DNA of 26,033 bases from a virus, in IMG/VR virus record IMGVR_UViG_3300042895_000062, positions 1 through 26,033 of that record; one strand, given 5' to 3'. Below the pieces are notes generated by a model. That model was not told the DNA's origin. It saw only the letters and a list, made by a program, of their open reading frames with translations, and ran no database searches. The first letter of the stretch is position 1; every line of letters starts with the position of its first letter. Positions 1-8,300 of the stretch are shown here, piece by piece. The position numbers and the translations under genes are program-made.

Positions 1-525
1 AAGGCTAGCGGACACGTTGTAGCTGGTGCAGGCGCAGGAGTATCTCGTGAGCTTTTCAACAAGGCTCTAAAGGCACTTCCACGTAAGTACAAGCAACGTC
101 GTGGCGACCTTCGCTTCTTGGTAGGTTCAAACCTAATCCAAGATTTCCTATATGCTAACAGCATTGGAACAAACCAGACAATCCCACAAGATATCGCATC
201 AAGCGTTATCCGTGGCGCAACTCCAGGACTTGGTGGTCCAGCAGGATATGTAGCACCATTCGCATTTGGTATTCCAATTGTTGAAGTTCCTATGCTAAAA
301 GAAGCACAGGATGGTTCATATTCAGGCGAGACTGGCGATCACGGAGATATCCACTTGACATTCCCAAATAACGTAGTTATTGGTATCAAGCGTGATGTAA
401 CCGTCTATCGTTTCTTCCAGCCACGTAAGGACTCTATCGAGTACACAATGTATACTCGTGTAGGCGTTCAAATCGAGCAGGCAGACGCATGGGTAGTTGT
501 TAAAGACGTTAAGATTGCTTCCTAA
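1..525 (+). CDS. Major capsid protein (5' partial)
   Basis: The frame is open from base 1, so the true start lies upstream and only the C-terminal 174 residues are seen. It would form the icosahedral shell of the phage head, probably with the HK97 fold. The visible part has a Lys/Arg-rich stretch (KYKQRRGDLRFLVGSN), then a beta-rich C-terminus with a YTRVGVQIEQADAWVVVKDV ending, which is typical of HK97-type capsid C-termini in which a final strand closes the A and P domains. Arginine codons are nearly all CGT/CGC, unlike the minor tail genes, as expected for the most abundant phage protein. A rho-independent terminator follows directly, and head-tail joining genes come next, which fits this identity. 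An internal TTG at 118 is not the real start because the frame runs through it with sensible protein sequence. Confidence 0.85.
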   Translation, partial: KASGHVVAGAGAGVSRELFNKALKALPRKYKQRRGDLRFLVGSNLIQDFLYANSIGTNQTIPQDIASSVIRGATPGLGGPAGYVAPFAFGIPIVEVPMLKEAQDGSYSGETGDHGDIHLTFPNNVVIGIKRDVTVYRFFQPRKDSIEYTMYTRVGVQIEQADAWVVVKDVKIAS

Positions 526-546
526 TTAATAGGATTTAGATCTGCT

Positions 547-580
547 AAAAGCCCCCTGAATTAATTTTTGGGGGGCTTTT
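547..580 (+). terminator. Intrinsic terminator after the capsid gene
   Basis: A stem of AAAAGCCCCC paired with GGGGGCTTTT surrounds an AT-rich loop and ends in a T run. It lies 22 bases after the capsid stop codon and would separate capsid transcripts from the neck genes. Confidence 0.85.
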
Positions 581-605
581 CATTTTAATTTAGTAATGCT
601 ATAAT
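577..605 (+). promoter_or_regulatory. Promoter with extended -10, before the neck genes
   Basis: TATAAT at 600-605 is preceded by TGC, giving the extended -10 form TGnTATAAT. A weak -35 candidate TTTTCA lies at 577-582, 17 bases upstream. Transcription would start near 612, about 21 bases before the ATG at 633, and the short leader carries a TAGGAGA ribosome site. Confidence 0.65.
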
Positions 606-632
606 TGTTTAGAGTAGAAATAGGAGATATAT

Positions 633-1028
633 ATGTCATTTGAGACATTAAAAGTATCTGAGATAAAAAAGATTGCAGAAGATTTTGCAGTTGATACAGA
701 TGGTCTAAAGAGTAAGGCCGATATCATTGCCGCCCTCGCAGAAGAAGGCGTAACTTGGTCTGTATATAACAAGACCATGGACAAGATGGAAGAAGAAGAT
801 ATGACCGTAGAAATCCTGCCTAAGTTTGATCCAAAGGCGGAACAGCCAGAAAACACAGTATTAGTAAGAATGACTAGAGATAACTTTAGATATGATATTA
901 TGGGATTTACGTTCACAAAAGAGCACCCATTTATTGCAATGAGTAATGAAGCAGCGCAAGCAATTTTTGATAAGGAGGAGGGCTTTAGATTAGCAACTCC
1001 AAGGGAAGTCCAGGAGTATTACAACTAG
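633..1028 (+). CDS. Head protein with SAP/HeH-like N-terminal domain
   Basis: This 131-residue protein begins with a small helix-extension-helix unit (about residues 3-40: LKVSEIKKIAEDFAV, then LKSKADIIAALAEEGV) of the SAP/HeH/Rho-N type, which often binds nucleic acid. The C-terminal part (about residues 75-131) is mixed and ends in a PREVQEYYN helix. Many actinophages carry a Rho-N/HeH-like gene directly after the capsid gene, where it is annotated as a head or head-tail protein of unclear role. The position between capsid and connector genes supports the same here. The ATG at 633 has a GGAGA ribosome site and a promoter just upstream. The precise role (decoration, DNA-end contact or connector) cannot be told from the sequence. 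Confidence 0.6.
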   Translation: MSFETLKVSEIKKIAEDFAVDTDGLKSKADIIAALAEEGVTWSVYNKTMDKMEEEDMTVEILPKFDPKAEQPENTVLVRMTRDNFRYDIMGFTFTKEHPFIAMSNEAAQAIFDKEEGFRLATPREVQEYYN

Positions 1029-1041
1029 TCTAGCCTCTTAA

Positions 1042-2028
1042 ATGGCAGAAGTATTAGTAGGTTCACAATCTCCAGTAACACATAAAGTGTTCTGGAACGG
1101 AGATGTTGCAGACGCAACCTCTGCACCAGTTGTCAAAATTTATGACGTAACAAATGATCCAGCAGTAAGTCCTGCGATTGCTTCGACCACGCTTTTGACA
1201 ACAATTACATCAACCCTGGATGAAAACAATCCAGGAACATATACAATTAACGTCCCTTATGCATATACCGACAGAAACAGAACTTTAAGACTTAAGTGGG
1301 AATATGCAGTTAGCGGAACATCTGTTGTTAAAACTGAAGACGTTTTTGTTGTAACTCCTTACGTTGATTTTAATCATATTCAAGATATGGGCTTTGCGTC
1401 AGATTCATCTGACCCAGGATATAAGTCATATTCAGATTTAATTAAAGCAGAAAAATATGCTCGTAAACAAATTGAAGGTTATACAGGACAGTACTTTTAT
1501 CTATATGATGACGTGTATGTTGTATACGGATATGAGTCAGATACTCTACCACTTCCTGCCAAGATCAACTCTTTGCAAAAGCTATTTGTAAAAGATATTT
1601 TACTTATAGATAATTTGTCTAGCCCAGCAGTCAACAACTGGGGATTAGCAGTAAATATATCTGAAACAAAATTTGGTCTTAGAGTTGACAGGTCTAGCAC
1701 ACTAGACAACGCTGTCTATATCGCAAACGGAATGGTGCCTCCAAGCATTCATGATTACTCTGGAATATTCCAGTCTGGTATTCCTTATAAAGTTCAAGCA
1801 AGATTTGGATGGGACTCTGTTCCTGAGAATGTAGAACAAGCGGCAGCAGAATTAATGAAAGACTACTTCTCTAAAGATACAATGTGGAGAAACAAATACG
1901 TAAAGAACATATCTACATTTGACTGGGACTTTGAATATACAGGAGATGCCTACACTGGAACAGGTAATGCATATGCAGACAACCTATTAGCAGATTACGT
2001 CTTAACAGCTAAAGCAGAGATTATATAA
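1042..2028 (+). CDS. Head-tail connector (adaptor) with extra N-terminal beta domain
   Basis: This 328-residue protein has two parts. Residues 1 to about 105 form a beta-rich Ig-like region (VTHKVFWNGDVADA through VKTEDVFVVTPY). The rest resembles the gp6/gp15-type adaptor ring below the portal: a helix starting SYSDLIKAEKYARKQIEGYT, a beta segment, and a C-terminal helix VEQAAAELMKDYFSKDTMWR with a YADNLLADYVL tail. Adaptors of this type are usually much shorter, so the N-terminal domain is an addition, perhaps exposed at the neck. No good ribosome site precedes the ATG at 1042, which lies 13 bases after the previous stop, so translation may depend on re-initiation. The next gene starts within its stop codon (TAATG). 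Confidence 0.65.
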   Translation: MAEVLVGSQSPVTHKVFWNGDVADATSAPVVKIYDVTNDPAVSPAIASTTLLTTITSTLDENNPGTYTINVPYAYTDRNRTLRLKWEYAVSGTSVVKTEDVFVVTPYVDFNHIQDMGFASDSSDPGYKSYSDLIKAEKYARKQIEGYTGQYFYLYDDVYVVYGYESDTLPLPAKINSLQKLFVKDILLIDNLSSPAVNNWGLAVNISETKFGLRVDRSSTLDNAVYIANGMVPPSIHDYSGIFQSGIPYKVQARFGWDSVPENVEQAAAELMKDYFSKDTMWRNKYVKNISTFDWDFEYTGDAYTGTGNAYADNLLADYVLTAKAEII

Positions 2029-2456
2029 TGAATAGCATCGTAGACTCTGTCTTGTCTATGAACTTAGATGTATATAGACAGTCTGAGATTCAAGATACCG
2101 ACACAGGGGCAATAGTCAGAGAATGGAATTTTTATAAAACTGTTCCCTGCCACGTTAAAGGAGTTATTAGCAACTCTGCTACTACCCGCTCTAGCGATAA
2201 GCAGATATTTTCAAATAAGTATTTAAACGATCAGGTTGTTCAAGTTAGAACAGCAGAGAAATTAACTGCCAGAGAAAAAGTTACAAACATCAGAGACTCA
2301 GAAGGCAACACCATTTGGAATGAAATCAATTATCCAAGTGAGACTCCAACAGTATTTGAGGTTATGGGAACAACTCCAGTCACAGATCCGTTTGGTCGTG
2401 TGATTGCATATAACTCATCTATGAAGAGATCGGAGAACCAGCAAATTGGACAATAG
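2028..2456 (+). CDS. Head closure (stopper) protein
   Basis: This 142-residue protein lies between the adaptor and the neck/tail-completion genes, the usual place of the SPP1 gp16-like stopper that seals the DNA-filled head. It is beta-rich, with MNLDVYRQSEIQDTDTG near the start (a common start for this family: a short strand with a YRQ or similar followed by an acidic turn), a VPCHVKGV segment and a C-terminal FGRVIAYNSSMKRSE. It begins by TAATG overlap with the adaptor gene. Assignment rests mainly on order, length and fold-like pattern rather than on a diagnostic motif. Confidence 0.55.
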   Translation: MNSIVDSVLSMNLDVYRQSEIQDTDTGAIVREWNFYKTVPCHVKGVISNSATTRSSDKQIFSNKYLNDQVVQVRTAEKLTAREKVTNIRDSEGNTIWNEINYPSETPTVFEVMGTTPVTDPFGRVIAYNSSMKRSENQQIGQ

Positions 2457-3228
2457 CGGAATGTTGGTTCAAGCAGCAAGCGGACTCGAAAGAATGATGT
2501 ACGCAAATCAAAGCGGACCTTTAAAAGATAGCACAGTAGCTCAGATATCAGCATATGTATATTATGAAGCAGCAGTATTGTCCAAGCTTACAACGAATGC
2601 TCAATTCAAAGCATTGTTTACAAAAACAATATTTGATCAGATAAACTTAGACTTTGGAAATTATATAGATGCCTTGGCAAGGTCAAAACCTAAATCTTTA
2701 CATCATGTTTATGAATGGAAAAAAACTGGAAATAAGACCGCAAGACTTTTTAAATTAAATAAAATATCAGAAGACGGATTATCATTTAGACTAAACTACG
2801 AGTTTTTGCCATCAAGATCTATGGTTCCTGGTGCAAGTGGAAAACGTAGACATATGTTTGCAAACAAGGCTTCGGTTATGGAAGCAGGAAAACCTTTGGT
2901 TATTAGACCTAAAAATGCAGAGCGTCTAGTCTTTGAAATAGATGGAGAAACAGTGTTTATGCCTAAAGGCAAATCTGTAACAGTTAGACGACCTGGTGGG
3001 TCTGGCTCAACTAATCAATTTACTTTGGCTCACTCAAGATTTTTTAGCGGTAACTTAGTTAATGCTTCAATTAAAAGTTCTGGGTTTCAAAGAATATTTA
3101 ATTCAAGCATGAGCAAGGCGCTTAGAGTTCCTTCTAATATTAAAAAAGTTCAGTATTCTTTTTCACCAAATTTAATTAGATCTCAAGCAGATGCCGCATT
3201 GGCGGCTTCATTTGGAGGTGCAATGTGA
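2446..3228 (+). CDS. Neck / tail completion protein, HK97 gp10-like
   Basis: The 260-residue frame starts at TTG 2446, which overlaps the stopper gene by 11 bases and has GGAGA about 10 bases upstream. An ATG at 2461 is the alternative start and would shorten the product by five residues. The protein is basic, with helices near the N-terminus, a GASGKRRHMFANKASVMEAG segment, and strands such as RLVFEIDGETVFMPKGKSVT in the middle. Position between stopper and tail terminator is where HK97 gp10-like neck/tail completion proteins sit. It is longer than the typical member (about 110-180 residues). The role is inferred from synteny and no catalytic motif is visible. Confidence 0.5.
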   Translation: MDNSGMLVQAASGLERMMYANQSGPLKDSTVAQISAYVYYEAAVLSKLTTNAQFKALFTKTIFDQINLDFGNYIDALARSKPKSLHHVYEWKKTGNKTARLFKLNKISEDGLSFRLNYEFLPSRSMVPGASGKRRHMFANKASVMEAGKPLVIRPKNAERLVFEIDGETVFMPKGKSVTVRRPGGSGSTNQFTLAHSRFFSGNLVNASIKSSGFQRIFNSSMSKALRVPSNIKKVQYSFSPNLIRSQADAALAASFGGAM

Positions 3229-3755
3229 CGGCTAACTATAAGCTAGATGCAATGCTAGAACTTCGTAAGTATCTATGGAAAGAACTTTATACTCGTAATA
3301 TATTTGACGAAGAGGACTATTGGTCAGATAATTTAAATGAGAATATTGTCCCAATTATCCCAGTTCAACAAGCAGCTGAAATGAATCAGTTCTTGAGCGG
3401 CAAAAAGCATATAGTCTACGACAAGATAGGTATGTCCTACGAGGACAACTGGCTAATTTGCTGTGAGCAGATACTATTCACCATATACTCAACGTCTGTA
3501 TCAGATATAAACGAGATTAGAAACTATATGACAGATGAATTTAGGAGAATGGACGAGTCTGCTAGGGATATAAATAAATGGACAGGCTTATCAGATAAAT
3601 TTAAATTTCATAGCGTTTGGATAGCAGATATCTCTCCAACTGCCCCTTCAGAGGAACTTCAAGGGTTCTTTTCTGCAGAAGTAGTGCTTGAGATAAAATA
3701 TTCTAGAATTACCGATTCGATAGGAAATAGCCCTACCGCAGGCAGGTTCCTTTAG
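3225..3755 (+). CDS. Tail terminator protein
   Basis: This 176-residue protein is the last one before the major tail gene, the standard place of the ring that ends tail tube growth and joins it to the head. The GTG start at 3225 overlaps the previous stop (GTGA) and is decided by a GGAGGT ribosome site at 3214-3219. An N-terminal helix (LDAMLELRKYLWKELYTRNI) is followed by alternating strands and helices (ICCEQILFTIYSTSVSDINE, then EIRNYMTDEFRRMDE) and a final strand FFSAEVVLEIKYSRI, the alpha/beta pattern seen in lambda gpU and similar terminators. Confidence comes from order plus this pattern. Confidence 0.6.
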   Translation: MTANYKLDAMLELRKYLWKELYTRNIFDEEDYWSDNLNENIVPIIPVQQAAEMNQFLSGKKHIVYDKIGMSYEDNWLICCEQILFTIYSTSVSDINEIRNYMTDEFRRMDESARDINKWTGLSDKFKFHSVWIADISPTAPSEELQGFFSAEVVLEIKYSRITDSIGNSPTAGRFL

Positions 3756-3873
3756 AGTTTGCCTTTTTACCTATTATGGAATAAACTTATCATAAGAGGA
3801 AAGAAGCCTAGCCAGCTTTAATTTAAGATTTTAACATATATATATATATTGAAATATAGGAGGTAAGAAAACT
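3756..3873 (+). promoter_or_regulatory. AT-rich leader before the major tail gene, promoter unclear
   Basis: This 118-base gap holds no gene. It contains an (AT)7 run at 3836-3849 and a strong AGGAGGT ribosome site at 3858-3864. A weak promoter candidate is TTGCCT at 3759-3764 with TAAACT at 3782-3787. Another is anywhere in the AT run. No convincing hairpin terminator was found. High expression of the next gene makes some promoter or stabilising leader likely. Confidence 0.35.
3836..3849. repeat. (AT)7 dinucleotide run
   Basis: Seven AT units lie directly upstream of the ribosome site of the major tail gene. The run would keep this leader unpaired or weakly paired and easily melted. Confidence 0.8.
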
Positions 3874-4581
3874 ATGGCACAATCCGTAGGTAATGCTAAA
3901 AATATTCTCGTCGGTGCATCTCCGTTGTTCTTGTCAACAATTGACGTAAACGACTCAGATTACATCACAAACGCAGAAGCAGGCGTAGCAATTGCATCAG
4001 GCGCAGGAACAGTAGGCGTCCCAGCATTTGCAACAGGCGTATCATATACATCAACACTAAATGCTGTTGATCAGGAAGCAGGAAAGTTTGGATATCGTAA
4101 CGTTGGTTTTACTAACAACGGTCTTCAGATCACCTATAACCCAACATACGATTCAGTAACCGTTGACCAGTTGCTTGATACAGCTAAGCTATTCAAGTCT
4201 GCGATGGAAGTTATGATTGCAACAGAAATGTCAGAAGGTACTCTCGAAAACATCGCAGCAGTATTCGGACAGGCAGCATCAACTCTTTCAACAACAGGAA
4301 CTGGAACAGGAAAGAAAGACACTCTCGGTCTAGAGGCAGGTGCACTTGGTGCAGCTCCAACAGAGCGTCAGCTAATTGCAGTTGGACAGGCTCCAACAGC
4401 GTCTTCAACAACATCTGAGCGTGTATATTATGCACGTCGTGTATTGTCAGTACAACAGTCACAATTCTCACTTGCTCGTACAACTCCAACCACATTCCCA
4501 GTAACATTCCGTCTTCTACCAGATGCTGCTTATGCAGGATCTGAATACGGTAAGATTATTGACCGTGTCTTGGTAGCATAA
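3874..4581 (+). CDS. Major tail protein
   Basis: This 235-residue protein should form the tail tube by stacking of hexameric rings. Evidence is its place between the terminator and chaperone genes, its length, its Ala/Thr/Gly-rich and beta-rich content, and its highly expressed character: a perfect AGGAGGT ribosome site nine bases upstream, all visible arginine codons CGT, and its own terminator right after the stop codon. The segment LEAGALGAAPTERQLIAVGQ followed by RVYYARRVLSVQQSQFSLAR and a FPVTFRLLPDA strand resembles tube proteins of actinobacterial siphophages. A Thr/Gly-rich stretch (STLSTTGTGTGKK) near residue 140 is probably a flexible loop. No C-terminal Ig-like decoration domain is present. 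Confidence 0.8.
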   Translation: MAQSVGNAKNILVGASPLFLSTIDVNDSDYITNAEAGVAIASGAGTVGVPAFATGVSYTSTLNAVDQEAGKFGYRNVGFTNNGLQITYNPTYDSVTVDQLLDTAKLFKSAMEVMIATEMSEGTLENIAAVFGQAASTLSTTGTGTGKKDTLGLEAGALGAAPTERQLIAVGQAPTASSTTSERVYYARRVLSVQQSQFSLARTTPTTFPVTFRLLPDAAYAGSEYGKIIDRVLVA

Positions 4582-4605
4582 TAGATTTAATTTATTAGCT
4601 ATTCT

Positions 4606-4635
4606 GTAAAACCCCCAATTTATTGGGGGTTTTAC
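4606..4635 (+). terminator. Intrinsic terminator after the major tail gene
   Basis: There is a perfect 13 base-pair stem, GTAAAACCCCCAA against TTGGGGGTTTTAC, with a TTTA loop. The 3' arm contains the T run. Because the 5' arm is A-rich, the hairpin could also work on the opposite strand. It isolates the abundant tail tube transcript. Confidence 0.9.
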
Positions 4636-4637
4636 GT

Positions 4638-4666
4638 TTGTATTAGTATATTCTTTTTAGTATAAT
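4638..4666 (+). promoter_or_regulatory. Promoter before the tail chaperone genes
   Basis: TTGTAT at 4638-4643 and TATAAT at 4661-4666 are spaced by 17 bases, immediately downstream of the terminator. The predicted start near 4673 gives a leader of about 24 bases that contains AGGAGG. Confidence 0.65.
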
Positions 4667-4683
4667 GATTATGAATAGATCCT

Positions 4684-4689
4684 AGGAGG
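4684..4689 (+). promoter_or_regulatory. AGGAGG ribosome site that fixes a TTG start
   Basis: The consensus site lies seven bases before TTG at 4697, and no ATG is placed nearby in that frame. It therefore supports TTG as the start of the chaperone gene. Confidence 0.8.
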
Positions 4690-4696
4690 ACCTAAA

Positions 4697-5029
4697 TTGG
4701 CAACAACAGTATATGACGTAGAAGAGGTACAGCTACAAAACGGACAGACCGTAAAGCTTAAGCCCCTTTCAATTAAAGAACTTCGTAAGTTCATGATCGC
4801 AATTAAAAAGACTAGTGAGTCTCAGACAGAAGACGAAACTCTAAACATCCTAATTGATGCTTGTGCAATTGCACTAGAAAAACAGTTACCAGATTTGGTA
4901 GCAGACAGAGAAGCATTTGAAGATGCACTCGATGTTCCAACAATGAATCGCATTCTTGAAGTTTGCGGAGGAATTAAACTTGACGACCCAAACCTTCTAG
5001 CGGCAGCGGTTCTGGCTGGTCAGAACTAG
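4697..5029 (+). CDS. Tail assembly chaperone, short form (G-like)
   Basis: This 110-residue acidic protein starts at TTG with a consensus ribosome site. It begins with a beta segment (VYDVEEVQLQNGQTVKLKPL) and a helix SIKELRKFMIAIKKTSES, followed by a helical domain ending in NRILEVCGGIKLDDPN, the usual pattern of the first tail assembly chaperone (lambda gpG counterpart), which coats the tape measure during tail assembly. The stop at 5027-5029 is followed by a second frame that lacks its own plausible start, so a fraction of ribosomes should shift -1 at 4987-4993 and make the longer form. The neighbouring tape measure gene supports this assignment strongly. Confidence 0.8.
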   Translation: MATTVYDVEEVQLQNGQTVKLKPLSIKELRKFMIAIKKTSESQTEDETLNILIDACAIALEKQLPDLVADREAFEDALDVPTMNRILEVCGGIKLDDPNLLAAAVLAGQN

Positions 5030-5361
5030 ATTTAGCCGCATTAGAAGGAGAGCTTTTTCTTTTAGGACATTGGAGAAATTACGATGAACTTGAAGAAAAT
5101 CTATCAATGCCAGAACTTATAGCTACTCTTAAAGCTTTAAAGAAAAGGGAACACGGAGAAAGAAAGTTCCTAGCATCTTTAAAGGGAGTAGATTTAGGTG
5201 AGTATGAAGATGATAGCAAGGAAGGTTCTAGTTTTGAAGAAATAGAATTGAGAGCGGCAGGAATACATGCTAATCCCAATGACGTTGTTTCACTACAAGG
5301 AAGATTCGCAGCACAAGCTGGTTTTGGAATTGGTGAAGGACTAGGATACACTAAGGAGTAG
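4697..5361 (+). CDS. Tail assembly chaperone, -1 frameshift product (GT-like)
   Basis: Slippage at C CCA AAC (4987-4993) joins the first 99 residues of the short form to 122 residues read in the -1 frame (4993-5358), giving about 221 residues. The second part starts PSSGSGSGWSELDLAALEGE, a flexible linker, then a helical, charged domain (LFLLGHWRNYDELEENLSMP, LIATLKALKKREHGERKFLA) and a C-terminal FAAQAGFGIGEGLGYTKE. The -1 frame is open from 4984 to the stop at 5359-5361. A separate protein from ATG 5107 would drop the conserved-looking start of this domain and has no good ribosome site. In lambda-like tails the GT form binds the major tail protein while the G part holds the tape measure. 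Evidence is direct for the frames and slippery site; the shift itself is inferred. Confidence 0.75.
4987..4993 (+). promoter_or_regulatory. Slippery heptamer CCCAAAC for -1 frameshifting
   Basis: The heptamer fits X XXY YYZ in the zero frame (C CCA AAC). A six base-pair stem GTTCTG/CAGAAC with loop GCTGGT (5009-5026) lies 15 bases downstream, a little far for a classical stimulator. Confidence 0.75.
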
Positions 5362-5371
5362 AATATAGTAA

Positions 5372-8300
5372 ATGGCTGAAGAAACAATTAGTACACGAAT
5401 AGTCGCTAATGCCGACTTCTCAGCCCTTATTGCCGATGTGCATAGGGTTACTTCTAGCCTATCTAAATTACAAGAGCAGTTAGCCAACTCAAACAAGATG
5501 TTGGCAAATCAAATTGCTGTAATGAACCGTTCATTTTCAGACACACTAAGAAGCACAGGACAATACTCCACACACTTTGTAAGTCTACAATCAGATGTTG
5601 AAAAATTTGGTAAAAACCTTGATGGTGGCAAACTTAAATTAAATCAATATTTTAATACCTTTAGACAGCATGCACAGCAATCTGGTGGACTTATAAGGGA
5701 TTTAGCAAAGCAACAAGTAGCCCTACAAAACTCAATATTACAACCGCTAGGCAGAAACGCACAAGGACTTATGCAGTTCAACGTGCACGTTCCACGAGGG
5801 CTTGATGAAATAAAAAATAAAACCGCCATAGCAAGACAAGAACTACAGATCATGAATAAGGTAATCCAGGATGGCGCTGGACAACTTATTAACTGGGGTA
5901 AAAATACTCAGTGGGCAGGCCGTCAGTTAACAGTTGGTTTAACAGTCCCTCTCGTAGCATTTGGAGCACAGGCTGCTAAAGCATTTAGAGAAGCAGATCA
6001 AGAATTAGTTCGTTTAACTAAGGTATACGGAGATGTTGCAGGAACTTCAGCAGCAGAACTGGGCAGAGTTAGAGACGATGTATCAAAAACAGCAAAAGAA
6101 ATATCTTCAGCTATGGGTGTTTCGTTTAAAGAAACAATTGGTCTTGCAGCGGATATTGCAGCAACTGGTAAAACTGGAGATGAGTTACTAGGATCAATTA
6201 AAGAAACTACCAGACTTGCAGTGCTTGGTGAGGTAGATAGACAAGAAGCCATGAAGGCAACACTTGCAATTCAGTCAGCATTTAAGCAAAACACAGATGA
6301 ACTTTCACAATCAATTAACTTCCTTAACGCAGTTGAAAACCAAACATCTACAACTCTTAACGACTTAGTAGAAGCAATTCCAAAAGCTGGTCCAGTAATC
6401 CAAGGTCTGGGTGGAAGCGTACAAGACCTTGCACTATATCTAACTGCCATGCGTGAAGGTGGTATTAACGCATCAGAAGGTGCCAACGCATTAAAGTCAG
6501 CATTAGCTTCTTTGATTAACCCAACAGATGTTGCGGTAGGAAAATTTCAAACTTTAGGAATAGATTTACTTTCAATAGTAAACGATAATGCTGGAAATTT
6601 AACTGGCACATTAATGGAATTGCAAGGCGCACTAGATAGATTAAATCCACTACAAAAGCAACAGGCCATAGAGCAGTTATTTGGCAAGTTCCAGTTTTCA
6701 AGACTGAACGCCTTGTTTGAAAACTTAGGAAGAGAAGGAAGCCAAACTCTACAGGTATTAGATCTTATGAAAGCATCTACTGGAGAACTAGCTTCTGTAG
6801 CAGATCGAGAATTAGCAGCCGTAACCGAATCTGCATCTGGTAAGTACCGCAGGGCAATTGAAAGCCTAAGAGCTTCCCTTGCTGAAGTTGGAGAACAGTT
6901 TTTACAGATCAATACAGTTTTAATTAAAGTAATTGATAAAGTTGTTCAGTTTGCTAATAATTTACCAGGACCAGTAAAGCAAGTCTTAGCATTAGCAGGC
7001 GGATTTACTGCAGTTATTGGACCAGTAATTATGTTAACTGGTGTGCTTGCCAACTTCTTTGGATATATTCTAAAAGGAATTTTCCATATGAAGGCGTTCT
7101 TTAAAGGCGGAGAAGGCTGGAAGTATTTAACACCAGAGATGCTTGCTGCAGAAAAAGCAGGAAGATTAGTTGAACAATCATTTTATAGCGATGCAAAAGC
7201 AGCAGCGGTATTAAAACAAGCACTAGGTAATTTAATTGATGAATTTTCAATACTAGAAGCAAAAGCAAAAGCTGGAGCAATGAGTGTCAACCCAGCAGTA
7301 TCAACAATGGCTGGCAATCTTGTCATGGCGGCTGGAGGTTCAAGAGTAGTAGATCCAAACCACCCATTGGCAGGAACAATGGGAACTAGAGCAAGTTCAC
7401 ACATGGTTCCAAGATCTGGAATGACTGACCAACAAAGAATGCAACAAACTATGTTTGGCATGGTTCCAGGGTCAATTCCTGTAAATCAAAAAATTGGTCA
7501 AAATCCACAAATTTATATGAATGAGCAGTTGCCAAATGTTCCTGGACTTACAACAGTAGGCGGAGTATCAACGGGTATTGTTTCTGGAGAAGCAGCTAGA
7601 TGGCATGCAATGATGGCCACTTTAGGAATGCAATCAAAGGCAGAAATTGAAAATCTAAAAAGAACAATTGCAGCAACTGGAACTGTAAGTAAAGAATTTA
7701 TGATGCAGTTTGATGATATTCTTCCAGCAGTTAATGTTTTAACAAATAATGCCGCAAAAGAATCTGCCCTTATTGTTGCAGAACTTCGTGCAGGCAAGAT
7801 GAATTTAGACGCTGCAAGAGCAAAAATTGTTGCATTAAACTTAGAAACAGAAAGATTAATAGCTGCTACAGTTCAAGCACAGGCGACTGCTATGGGCAGA
7901 ACAATTAATCCAACAATGGTTCCTACTTTAAATCAGCCAGTAGTTGACCCAACTGGTAAGTCTAATATGAGAGAGTTATTTAAAAAGGGCAAGACAAGAG
8001 ACTTTATTAATAAGATTGCTGGAACACTTGGGGTAAGAACCTCTGGTGCTGGCTACAATGTTGAAACAACAATACCAAAAAAGTTTGCTATGGGTGGAGT
8101 CGTATATAGACAAAATGGTAGCGATGGTCCAGAGTTTGCGCCAATGGGTACAGATACTGTACCAGCAATGCTTACTCCTGGAGAGTATGTTATTAATGCT
8201 AAAGCAGCTAAAAACTTTGGAGGACTTCTAGAAGCAATAAATAATGGAGCGTCTCCAGATGCCGTTGTAGAAGATATTGTTTCTAAATATCCAAAACCAG

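Noticed and set aside
599-916. Minus-strand frame of 105 codons, and all other minus-strand frames in the window
   Set aside because: Each lies opposite a well-supported + gene, has no ribosome site or promoter and no recognisable protein pattern.
4211-4507. Minus-strand frame of 98 codons opposite the major tail gene
   Set aside because: It is Leu-rich only because of the codon pattern of the + gene and lacks start signals.
5107-5361. Separate 84-residue gene starting at ATG 5107
   Set aside because: The frame is open further upstream and overlaps a correct slippery site; a frameshift product explains it better.
8046-8231. 61-codon + frame inside the tape measure gene
   Set aside because: It is wholly contained in the large gene in another frame, without signals of its own.
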